Source: Owenia fusiformis
Lineage: Eukaryota; Annelida; Polychaeta; Sabellida; Oweniidae
Assembly (NCBI GenBank): GCA_903813345.2
Contig: CAIIXF020000011.1
Location: forward strand, 24,980,166 to 25,044,165
DNA: 64,000 bases
Direction of reading: 5' to 3'
The notes below the pieces were generated by a model. That model saw nothing but the letters and a program-made list of their open reading frames with translations, had not been told where the DNA came from and made no database searches. Each line of letters opens with the position of its first letter. The first letter of the stretch is position 1. Shown piece after piece: positions 51,600 through 62,610 of the stretch. A program made the translations under genes and the position numbers.

Positions 51600-54575
51600 T
51601 GTGTAGATGTATTTTTAATGAAATCTTTTATCTCGAATCCACATTAATAAAATGTATTGGTATATTTTTCCAAGTATCATCTTCAGAAAAGATTCGTTTT
51701 ACCCAACTTCCTTTAATTGAAATTATTTTCAATTCTAGATCTACTAACCCTAGACCCCCATTTTCAACTTTTCCTATAATTGAATATCTTTTTAATCTAT
51801 CTCTTTTCCATAAGAAATCAAAAACACGATCAGGCACATTCAGTATTGAAAAATTATAAACTAGTTTTGAAATCCCTAAGCTATTAATCACTTGAACTTT
51901 CCCAAAATAGGTGAGTTTTCTTTTCTCCAAGCCATATACCATGTGTTTTATCTAAGTTTAACTTAAAGTCACTTAATTTTGAGAATTTGTTTATTTCTTC
52001 GAGAAAATATATTATTGAGTATTTTTGTCTTAACATAATTCTTATATCGTCCGCATGTTGTAGTATTTTAATTTCATTATTATTTATAGTTATACCTTCT
52101 ATTTTAGCATTTTTTCTATGTTATTTGACATTAACAGTGCCACTAATGGACACCCTTCTCAGATACCTCGTTCAATTTTAACTTCTCTTGAACAATACCC
52201 ATTATTATTATATAGGATTTGTATACATAATTTTCGCCCATTTTCGAAATTTTTCCCCAAAATTCATGTTTCCAAGACTTTAAACATGAAATCCCAATTT
52301 AACATATCAAATGCTTTTCTAAAGTCTAAACTAATTAAAATGCCTTATATATTTCCTCATTTGCATATTCAATTACGTCAATTAGTAGTCGTGCGTTTGT
52401 ACCGATGAATCTATGTTCTATGTACGCTGATTGATTTATTCCTACAAGTTTTTTTTACAAAATGTTTAAATCTGTTAGTCAGTGTAAAAGCAATTATCTT
52501 ATAATCATAATTAGTTAAACTAATAGGCCTGTAATTATGTAATATTCCTCTATCTCGACTTTCGTGAAGTTTTAATTTTTTGACAGCTTCTCTCAATTCA
52601 TCTTTAGAAATGTCATTTTCTAAAAAATCCTTTTCAATTTGTGTTAGTTTACTCTTCACGTTGGTCTCATTTAAATAAACATTTATATTTTCCATGTTCA
52701 ACTTATCAGTTTGATATAGAATTTCATAAAATTTTGCTGCTGCTTCTAAAATATCTTCATCTTTTACACCAGATTTTATCTTTAAACTAATTATAACATT
52801 CATTTTTGTCTTTTTTCTAGTTTCAGGAAGTAAGAAGTACTCCTTTCACCTTCCTCCATCCATTTTGCTCTTGATCTGATATATTAACCACTTCCTTCAT
52901 TTTGATAAAGGACCATGTGCACTCTCCATTGGGATCTCCCCATGAGAAAAAAATAATTCATCTGATTTTTCAAAATGAGTATTCTGCTTAAATTATTACA
53001 TTTATATGCACACTAGTATCTTGTTGACCTATATTCAGCACTGTATTGATGTACAGGCCACTTATTAGGGTCATAATTCAACCATGAAGTGTAGAGGCAT
53101 AGATTCCAAACCAGAAAGTATTTTAGTGTCTGTCAAAATCCACTTGCATCCTACGCATCCGTACATCTTATCCAAATATGTTACTACATAATGAAATATA
53201 ATAGTATATATTTTGGTTTTACAAAGTTGTATGATTTTTGATAAGTGTAAACGTTTTTGGAGCATTTTTCTATAGCCATTTTGCAGGGAAAAAATGATGA
53301 AAAATGCACAATCTTTTAATTTTAAGTATGACCTGAATCGATTGAAAACTTCATATTTGCAAATTTGATGAGATAAACCATCTGTGTCATATTGTGAAAT
53401 TAAAAAATTGCAATCGATTCAGGTCATAGTGTATTTTTAGTATTTTTGTGATAATCAATGGAAACCAATGGCCTCTATTGGGATCTGCTGATATCCTCAT
53501 GTTAAGTCAATGATGCACAACCCCATGTAAGTCAATACAACCTTACTGAACTAAATGGCCCCTATTTTAGCCTATGTGTGCCCGAGCACTTTAATATTTA
53601 CCAAAGAGTTATATGACATTCTATTCTTCATGTTACACCTAAGAATTATTCATTTTGACCATAGGGGTATTTGCCCATAAAGGCACATCTTCCTTTCATC
53701 TAAATTATTTATTAATTCCTCTCTCTTGCTTTGTATTTTTTAGTCTTTTTGTTTTTAGACATGTTAGAAAATGTTGCATGGTGATCAATTTTATCTTGCA
53801 ATTCATGCTTTATATCTTTTTATTTTTACTTTTGCTCATAGCAAATGATATTGACACTTTTTTATTTTACATCGCATTATTTCCCAGATTACTCTTTTTG
53901 ATTTGTTTTTGTGTTTATTTAAGTTCATCCATTTAATATAGTCAGATATCTGTTTTAAATATTTATCATCATTTAGTAAAGTATTATTTAATTTCCAATA
54001 CCCCCTGCCTCTTTTCTTATTTAACACTTTTATGTCAGTTATAATATGATTTATTTTAAGAAACTGTGAAATATAGCTTTTCTTTATAATTAGCTTATTG
54101 TTTTGTGTCATAAATATACATGTACAGTCAATTCTACTTTTACCATTCATATTTTTTACATTATAAGTAAAACCTTCTTTTTTATTACCCCATATATCTG
54201 TGAGTTTTCTCAATTTCCTCATCATTTTTTCTAAATATGCTCTACTTCTATCGTTTTTATTTTTTGATTAACTGGAAATCTATTCTGTTCTCTCAAACAG
54301 TTGAAATTCCCACCCACCATTGTATTTCCGTTTGGATGAGAGTATTCTGAGATCCATGTATTCAATTATTCTATAAACTTATTTCTTGCTTTTATTTCAT
54401 TTGGAACATATACTGATACTAAACATAATATTGTGTCATTTATTTCTATTTTTACCATTATCTTTCTCCCCTCGCACATTCTATATATGAAGCAATTTTT
54501 ATTAATATCAACCGAGGGGTGTTGAAATGTGCATAAAATCTGCATAAGAAAGAAAATTAAAACAAACTTACACAT
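51600..54575 (-). pseudogene. Tx1/L1-type LINE, decayed, interrupted by a MITE
   Basis: Read 3' to 5': 54575-54366 gives endonuclease-like KIEINDTILCLVSVYVPNE. 54225-53836 gives LTDIWGNKKEGFTY, KSRIDCTCIF, HIITDIKVL and GYWKLNNTLLND, the end of an APE-type endonuclease and the following L1/Tx1 segment. 52803-52411 gives LRGILHNYRPISLTNYDYKI. Around 52160 GVPLVALL matches QGCPLSALL, and around 52045 LQHADDI is the catalytic box. 51942-51628 gives YFGKVQVINSLGISKLVYNF and ENGGLGLVDLE. Frameshifts and stops throughout; the 52907-53696 MITE splits it. Confidence 0.88.
52907..53696. mobile_element. ~790-bp MITE, copy 2, inserted in the Tx1-type LINE
   Basis: Same orientation and about 90 percent similar to 27570-28368 by eye. 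Ends AAAGGACCATGTGCAC and GCACATCTTCCTTT. It interrupts the LINE between the endonuclease-side and RT-side fragments. Confidence 0.85.
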
Positions 54576-54589
54576 ACAATTTTAATGGC

Positions 54590-55310
54590 TTAATGGCTAA
54601 ATATATTATAAATAAGAATTTTTTAGAAATGTGCCTGTTTGATTTCTTTTAAGTCATTATATCAACTATAGAAATCTACTATATTAGAAAATTGCATAGT
54701 AGACTTTTTGAGAAAAGGACACTTTAATAAAGCTATATTGATAGCATTTTATAATGGCAGCCAATGGGGATTCTCCGAAATTTAAACTCCTATATCTTTG
54801 GAACTAGGTAAAAGAAAAAACAACCCTTCTTGTGTAAGATAATAGGACTATTGGCTTTGTTACTCTAGACCTGTTCTGCAGGGGGTTCTATGAAGATTGA
54901 TAAATTAACATAGGGCTCAATATAGGTTTTTTATACAACTTCACGGCTAAATATATTAAAAATAAGAATTCTTTAGAGATGTGTCTGTTTGATTTCTTTT
55001 AAGTCAATATATTGACAATAAAAATCTACAATATTAAAAAAATTCATAGTGTATTTTTCTAGAAAAGGAGACTTAAATAAAGCCATATTGATAGCGGTTT
55101 ATAATGGCAGCCAATGGGGATTTTCCAAATTTCAAACTCCTATATCTTTGGAACTAGGTAAAAGAAAAAAACAACCCTTCTTATTTTGAAGATAATCATG
55201 TTATTGTAACATACTAGGAACATTGGCTTTTTTCTCTTTAACTGTTCTGCAGGGGCTCTCATGAAGATTGATAAATTAACATGGAGCTCAATGTAAATTT
55301 GCAAAATTTT
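54590..55310. repeat. Two tandem copies of a ~355-bp unit
   Basis: The copies start at about 54590 and 54945 (GGCTAAATATATTA.AAATAAG). Both contain ATAATGGCAGCCAATGGGGA, AACTCCTATATCTTTGGAAC and CATGAAGATTGATAAATTAA-like ends. Roughly 88 percent similar by eye. Confidence 0.9.
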
Positions 55311-55439
55311 CGAGGCCTGCTATTATCAACTGGGGCCGCTTTTTACCACCACTTCGTTAGATATCAAAAATATATGTATTAATGATACGTATGTCAAAAA
55401 GTTGTGCTTTATATATAGCATGTGCAATTAAAAACCTAA

Positions 55440-56018
55440 CTGCAACTGAGCAACTGAGCTATATCTAACTACGAGAAATAGAATTTTAGCTGTAGTCCCA
55501 ATTAGTCAAGGAAGAGCAAACGTCCTTCCTTTATTGATAATGTTCACCGCTGATTAAAAGTCCTTATTTAGACCCATTTTGTGAAAAACTAGCATAAGTT
55601 AAGCATTTGTCATTCGTATATAAAAAAGATTCTTTTGTAGCATTTATCTTATTAATACCTGAAAAACAATACAAAATGTAGACACACTGATTACATAATT
55701 TTTTGGTATTGATAAGAAAAGTAACCTCAAATTCATAGCTTAGAAACCTAAATCATATATTTATGACAATTTTGTATTATTTTATGTTGCATTGTGTACT
55801 CCAAATTGTGAAAATTGGGATTTTATTTTTTGGCAATTTTTGACCTCTGTTAATGGCAGGCATAATTCAGCCTAAAAGCCGGAAGTATATTAAACGGTTA
55901 TAATAAAAGTGATTAGGGAACATATGTAGTTATGTTAATGTTAGGTTAAATATCGCTGCGCTATAGTGTGCTACCAGCTCCTTTATTAGACGTCCTAGAG
56001 ATTTCATACCATGGACTA
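55440..56018. repeat. Right arm of the widely spaced inverted repeat
   Basis: Ends ATTTCATACCATGGACTA. About 85-90 percent similar to the reverse complement of 41442-42030. The 13.4 kb between the arms contains the F5/8 C exons and the Tx1-type LINE. Confidence 0.9.
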
Positions 56019-56180
56019 TGAGAGTCAATATATGTTTTCAATGATTGAGTTGAGCATGCCTTTGCATTCGGTCGACTACGCTTCTTAAAAGAGAGCTTCG
56101 TCTTCAGTTTATAACTCGACTCTGCGTGCAGGGTAGGTGTAGTAGCGTTATTCTAAAAAAAAAGTCTGTTAGGCTCACAT

Positions 56181-56567
56181 CGGAATAGCCTGACAACGGT
56201 AAAGTCAGAAACCGTTGTCACAAATGGCGGACATTACCGTCGCTTCAATTAGATTTTCACGAACTGTATGTTTAATAGAGCACCCACTCCACTCCACTCC
56301 ACTCTACCATCGAAATGAAGTATATTAACCGATCAAAATGAGATACGGGACAACAGACACCGTAATTGCCACATACCTTATTACTCAAATTCAGATTCCG
56401 TTTTGATTGGAAATTGGGATTTCATGTGAAACATCATCACAAGAGCTTAATGCATGCACAGAATTAACGACGATGAAATCATGAAATGAGGACCAAGTGA
56501 TTAAACAGTTGAAGCGACGGTTATGTCAGCCATTTGTGACAACGGTATCTGTTAGGCTATTCCGGGG
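56181..56567. repeat. MITE with GGAATAGCCT / AGGCTATTCC ends
   Basis: GGAATAGCCTGACAACGG and CCGTTGTCACAAATGGC mirror GCCATTTGTGACAACGG and TTAGGCTATTCC. TTACCGTCGCTTCAA also mirrors TTGAAGCGACGGTTA. Confidence 0.85.
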
Positions 56568-57739
56568 TGAAGCTGCGGTTCTGGCTGCGGTTCTGGCAAT
56601 TTCTAGTGTAGTTTAATCATGTTAAATATTTTTTATGTTCATATCCATTCTCCTTCAAAATATTCACGCATTTGTTCAAAGAGATAATTAGGCGATGATT
56701 CAAAACCCGGGATTCATTAATTTAGGTAAACCTGGCGTATCCGCCGGTATATAAGGATCAGACATCATAACGCACAACACACAACATATTCTGGCAGAAA
56801 GTTCAAAGCTAATCGTTTTCTTCGGATTACAATGTTTTTTTTAACTTTTCAGCATGAATATAGGGTTGGGACCTCAAAACCACAGAATGCCGGAGCGGCA
56901 CCCTTGGGCAACTCTCTACAGAGCATTTCTCATACCCCCTAATAAAAACTACAGGGGGTACTATAAGACGCCTTTATATCTCAGACACTAATAATGATAT
57001 TGACTTGAAATTTTCAGGAAGTATTCTTGGTATGATGTTTGATCCGTATGACAAAAATTAAGAAAAAATATTTATCCGTTGCTATAGCAACAGTAATAGA
57101 ACACTATTTCTTACCTTAAAAATGCATTATTTTGTGTGGTTTCATAATTGTCTTCATATTCTTGATTCTTAAACTATCTGAAGCGCATAATATGATTAAA
57201 AGTGAAGATAAAATAATTCATCATATCATTTGTGTAATATGTCTAACATTTCAGTTGCTATGGCAACATCACTTGATAATCAGGTTCTTACATTTAACTT
57301 TCTTTAATGAGTATAAAGGTGGTCCAAAATAACACTTTTGGAATACTATGTACCTTAAAGATGAAACCATGTTTCTTCTGAAGTAAATAGTCAAATAAAA
57401 TTCTACAACTTTATCTTACTCCCTTACCAAAGCCCCCAAAGTTTGACAATTTGGGGAAAACAGGCAAAAAACATTCAATTCCTAGGTTCAAATTAGTAAT
57501 GCATTGGGATTCAACATCAATTAGCATCCAAAAAACATCTACTGACTTTGCTTGATATTACAATATGCAGATTTTAATTATTTGACACTCAAAAGTATTT
57601 ATAATTTAGGACACTAGCCCATAAAATGTTAAAATATGATTGTGGTCAATTTTATCATTTAGCAGCATTCATTAGACAAAAGATCAATGCATTTAAAACA
57701 TATTCATTGTAATTCATTCATTACCATAATCTAGTATAT

Positions 57740-58420
57740 AGGAGACTGCACTTTTTTATATTTTAGTTTTATATCTAGTACATGTATCATAATGAAGTCT
57801 AATTTTATCATACCATAGAGAGGTTGGCATAGTCTAGACATTGGCATAATGTCTAATTATTACAACCATTAGTTTTTCTCATCTGAGCAATGAGACTATG
57901 ATGGTTATCATGAATGAGTATAGCTGTATATAATAGTATGTAAGTTTTATATCTAGTATATGTACCATAATGACATTTAATGTTATCATACAGTAGAGAG
58001 GTTGGCATAGTTTAGTGATTGGCATAATGCCTAATTATTACAACCTTTGGTTTTTCTCATCTGAGCAATCAGACTTTGATGGTTATCATGAATGAGTACA
58101 ATTCTGTATGTATATTTTATATAGATATAGTGCATGTATTATAATGAAATCTAATGTAATCTTACAATAGAGGTTGGCATAGTCTAGACATTGGCATAAT
58201 GTATAAATATTATAAGCATTAATTTTCCTCATCCAAGCAATCAGACTATGGTTGTTATCTTGCACACGCACAATTCTAAATGTAAGTTTAATATTTAGTA
58301 CATGTATCATAATGACATCTAATGAAGTGTAACCATATAATAGAGAGGTTGGCTTAATCTTGACATTGGTATAAAGTCAACACATATAAGCATATCATCT
58401 CATTAGTCAGGTGTTGGTGG
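57740..58420. repeat. Four tandem ~175-bp units inside the TIR element
   Basis: GAGGTTGGCATAGTCTAGAC recurs at about 57819, 57999, 58169 and 58345, with ACATTGGCATAATGT and CTCATCTGAGCAATCAGAC in each unit. Confidence 0.88.
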
Positions 58421-58796
58421 TCATCATGCACAATTGTATCCTGATGTGTTGGGTCAGTCATTTTGGCCGTCAATGTGCAAATCATGGCAAAAGTTTCTGT
58501 TATATAAAACACTTACAGGTAGTTCTCATCATCTGAACAAATAGTAGAGTCCTTGTTAAGTTATGAGGCGTCAGAGCCAGGTGCTTGAAAACTAGCTAAA
58601 AAAATTAATGTCAATCACTAAAGATGATGTCTTCAAATTTTCAAGACTCCTTACAGGCAGTTACAGCCGGGCTGTTCAGCTTGGTCATTCACAACAAGCA
58701 AAAAAAAGCTCTTAGTTCTCATCATGTGACTATATACATAGAATCCTTATAAAACCATGAAGCATCAGAGCCAGGTGTTGGAAAGTAGCTAGCTAG

Positions 58797-59244
58797 TGTG
58801 AGAGTGCTCGTGTAAGGTGGCATCTTTGGATGAGTGAGTGTGCTTGTGTAAGGTGGCATCTTTTGGTGAATGAGTGTGCTCGTGTAAGGTGGCATCTTTG
58901 ATGAGTGAGTGTGCTTGTGTAAGGTGGCATCTTTGGGTGAGTGAGTGTGCTCGTGTGAGGTGGCATCTTTGGGCGAGTGAGGGTGAGGAGGCATCTTTGG
59001 GTGAGTGAGGGTGCTCGTGTAAGGGGGCATCTTTGGGTGAGTGAGTATGCTCGTGTGAGGTGGCATCTTTGGGCGAGTGAGGGTGAGGAGGCATCTTTGG
59101 GTGAGTGAGTATGCTCGTGTGAGGTGGCATCTTTGGGTGAGTGAGTGTGCTCGTATAAGGTGGCATCTTTGGGTGAGTGAGTATGCTCGTGTGAGGTGGC
59201 ATCTTTGAGTGAGTGAGTGTGCTTGTGTGAGGTGGCATCTTTGG
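58797..59244. repeat. Minisatellite, 13 units of GTGAGTGTGCTCGTGTAAGG TGGCATCTTTGG
   Basis: Units are about 32-35 bases, with shorter GAGGGTGAGGAGGCATCTTT variants. The array produces artificial minus-strand open frames of 149 and 199 codons (repeating HxHTSTLTH / RCHLT), which I do not regard as genes. Confidence 0.93.
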
Positions 59245-59253
59245 TATATTGTA

Positions 59254-59885
59254 CAGGGTGTCAAATAAGTCTGTTCTCCCCCCTTAACTTTTTTATCTTT
59301 AAAGAAATCATACTTTCCCATATATCATTTTGAAGCTTATGGAAAATGCTGATCACCCTCAAAAAATCAATCATAAACTCCTCCTAATAAAATTGCTACA
59401 ATGCTTCTTGTAAGGTTGTTGTTGACCTTTGATTACGTCAAAACAAGTAAAATTACCAGGTAATAGTGAATGAAAAGTGAAAAGTTGATCCGCAGTGACA
59501 ATGCCAACATTGGGTGATTTTGATGTTTTTCAACATCGTTACAGAGTAAAATGTGTTACATTCAGGGGAGCTTTTGAAGCAGGGACATCTTTCATCACAA
59601 AATAGTTGATAACAGCCAAAAATAAATGTTCTGAATGATTTATACAGGATCATATCCTCGTAGAATTGAGGCCATCTGGGCTGCTGGGGGAGACATAGAG
59701 ACTATTAAAAAAGTGAAATATGGACATCACTAAAAATACTCTAAAAAATTTGGAATTTAACCAATCACTCTGAAATTTGGTGTGTGATCAGCAAATTAAA
59801 TTCCCTTTAAGATGATATATACCAACCCTATATTATTCCTGAATTGAAAAAGTTAAGGGGGAGAACAGACTTATTTGACACCCTG
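59254..59885 (+). mobile_element. Mariner-type element, internally deleted (632 bp)
   Basis: TIRs CAGGGTGTCAAATAAGTCTG and CAGACTTATTTGACACCCTG with TA on both sides (59252-59253, 59886-59887). The TIR continues through TTCTCCCCC..TTAACTTTTT. At 59647-59733 the plus strand keeps a transposase C-terminus, YPRRIEAIWAAGGDIETI then a stop, resembling the RL..VI...GGH.E end of IS630/mariner transposases. The catalytic part is gone. Confidence 0.9.
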
Positions 59886-61294
59886 TATGTTGAGTAAGTG
59901 GTTTCTGGAGTTAGTGGCAAGTTGACGATCAAACAACGAATGTTGAGAACCAAATGTTGGCGGCAACTGTTCACACGTCACACTTGCAACTGTGAGCAAT
60001 GGCAAATCTGGTCAGACTTAATGCATTATTGCTGCTTGGTTGAACAATGGAAAGCCATCTTTAGTTGTTTTCAATAATAAACATTTTAGCTAAGTTTTCA
60101 AAACCCTGGCTCTAAATTGTAAATGATTCTGCTGAATGGGTTGTAAAGGATTCCAATGTCTGGATTATATGCAACCCTTGCTAGTCTCCACTGTATGATT
60201 GCATTGGATTTCAGACTTGTACTAAATACAAGTTTAACATATAAAATATAGTGTCCTATATACTTAACACTTGAAGATGTTTTAATGCCTTGGTTTTTAT
60301 ATATTTCTAACTTTAAATGCTGCGAAATGGTAAAATTGACCACAACCTCTTTTCAACATTTTTATGGGATAGGATTCTAAAATGTTTCAAATAAAATACT
60401 TCCCATCATCTAATAATTAAAATCTTAATATTGTTATATCAGACAAAGTCAGTAGATGTTCCTTGAATACTAATAAGTGTTGCATCCCAATGCATTTTTA
60501 ATTTGAACCTAGAAAATGAAGTTTTTTTGCCAGTTTTCACCAATCATCACATTTTTGGGGCTGTTGGGAGGGGTTCTACAACTCAAAGATATACATTTTT
60601 AACAAATTCAAGTGACTATTTACTTCTAAAAGAGCTTCTTTACCTAGAGAACATACATAAAAGTGTTATTTTGGACCACCTTTATACTCATTAAAGAAAG
60701 TGAAATGTAAGAACCTGATTATCAAGTGATGTTGCCATAGCAACTGAATTGTTAGACATATTACATAAATGATAAAATGAATTATTTTATCTTCACCTCT
60801 AATCATGCTATGTGCTTCAGATAGTTTAAGATAGTTTAAGAATCAAGAATATGAAGAAAATGCTGAAAACCCACAAAATAATACATTTCTAAGGTAACTA
60901 ATAGTGATCTATTACTGTTGCTGTAGCAACGGATTAAAATTTTTTCTTGATTTTCACCATACAGATTAAGCAGTATACTTAAACTAATTCCTGAAAATTT
61001 CAAGTCTATATCTTTATTAGTGTCTGATATAAAGGTGTCTTATAGTACCCCCAGTAGATTTCCTTAGGGGGGTAGAAGAAATGGTTTGTAGAGAGTTGCC
61101 CAAGGGTGCCGCTCCGGCATTCCGTGGTTTTGAGGTCCCAACCCTATATTCATGCTGAAAAGTTAAAAAAACATTGTAATCCGAAGAAAACGATTAGCTT
61201 TGAACTTTCTGCCAGAATAACATCACTGTCAAGTTGGCAGGTTCAATAAAACTAATAAATGAACTTAAGAGTCTGATTGCATTAAACAAATTGG

Positions 61295-61494
61295 GTGCAC
61301 CCCAGTTGTCCGAAACCCAGTTGTCCGAAACCCAGTTGTCCGAAACCCAGTTGTCCGAAACCCAGTTGTCCGAAACCCAGTTGTCCGAAACCCATTTTTC
61401 CGAAACCCAGAACTCGGAGAACTGGGTTTCGGAGAACTGGGTTTCGGACAACTGGGTTTCGGTCAACTGGGTTTCGGACAACTGGGTTGACCCC
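61295..61494. repeat. 15-bp inverted minisatellite, second copy with shifted unit balance
   Basis: Same array as at 1055-1255. It has one forward unit fewer and an extra AACTGGGTTTCGGAG unit in the reverse arm, so the total length is unchanged. Confidence 0.93.
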
Positions 61495-62397
61495 AACAAA
61501 TTACTATATTGTATTTATAATCACAAATCATTAATTACAAAAATAGACAAAGCACACTAATACTACACATAAAACTGGACGGCTGATGCTGCAAAACGTG
61601 CACACTGGATACGTGGAAGGTTACTGGGCTTATGCTGTACGTAGACGGACGTTATGGATAATGGTAGATGATACAATACACGTGAACTATCGAGAGTCTA
61701 ATATCACGTTCACAACGTGAAGATACTGGCTGGACGTGTTGGTAGACTTCTTACTCGAGTCGGTTTATATTCACATAAGAGTCTATGAATGTGATAATAG
61801 TCACTTGATTTTATGCTGTACGAAGACAGACGTTATAGTAGATAATGCATCGCACGTGAATTAACGAGAGTCTAATATCACTTTCACCACGTGAGTATAC
61901 AGGCTGGACGTTTTGGTAGACATCTTACACTACTCCAATATTACACTGATACAACTCAGACACAGTTTATAGACGCACGAGACAATACAAGGAGACAGTC
62001 TGTGCACATACGTAGATACATTTCTCGTTGACAGCAACATACTACACCAAAACTAAGTATGTTTCACAAATGTTGACCACATATTGTACAAAGTCACGCC
62101 ACGTGTTATGACAAGGTAGATGACATCGACACTACACGAACATGTTCACACTTGACTTAACAGGAAAACGCACAACAGATAAACGTGGTTCACAAATGCA
62201 AAGGTATTTATATGAGTGGACAGTGAGTGAAATAGTGAATGAAATACTAAGGAAATGGAATGATGCCAATTGATTTCTATACTTATGAATACTACCTGTA
62301 GATTATATTGAATGATAAAACTCGCGTTTGACTGAAACGCTAACCATACTTGACAATCACGAAAGCAAGAGCTCATTGGCATTTTATAAAGAACGAA

Positions 62398-62610
62398 ATG
62401 AATTTTCAGTTCAAGTTGGGATTGATTTTCACATTTTCAATATTAAATGTAACCGTCGGGTTCAAGTTTTTTCAAGATAAAATACCAAATGGGAACAATG
62501 TCCCCCATCCATGTAAGCCTAACTACGTGTGGCAGGGGGTAGGACATAAAAATGCGATGGGTGGTGGAAACAGAAACGCGTTTGGATTGGCATTTGACGC
62601 AAATGGAAAG
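62398..62610 (+). CDS. Second copy of temptin-monooxygenase exon 1 (partial gene, continues beyond window)
   Basis: It is identical in coding sense to exon 1 at 2153-2365: signal peptide, IPNG, VWQGVGH, GGGNRNAFG and donor GAAAG|GTAATT. The later exons would lie outside the window, so whether this is a complete second gene, a lone exon or an assembly duplicate cannot be decided. The frame and splice donor are intact. Confidence 0.85.

Larger units (their letters stand above)
56788..61218. mobile_element. 4.4 kb TIR transposon with ~0.9 kb arms and 5-bp target duplication
   Basis: Begins ATTCTGGCAGAAAGTTCAAA and ends TTTGAACTTTCTGCCAGAAT, flanked on both sides by AACAT (56783-56787 and 61219-61223). 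The arms (56788-57670 and 60330-61218) are diverged inverse copies sharing GGTTGGGACCTCAAAACCAC, CCGGAGCGGCACCCTTGGGC and X-box-like palindromes. The interior is repetitive DNA with no transposase, so it is non-autonomous. Superfamily not assigned. Confidence 0.9.

Noticed and set aside
58722-59321. Minus-strand open frames of 199 and 149 codons with HTST/RCHLT repeats
   Set aside because: Created by the GT-rich minisatellite; two frames are open over the same units, and nothing resembles a known protein.
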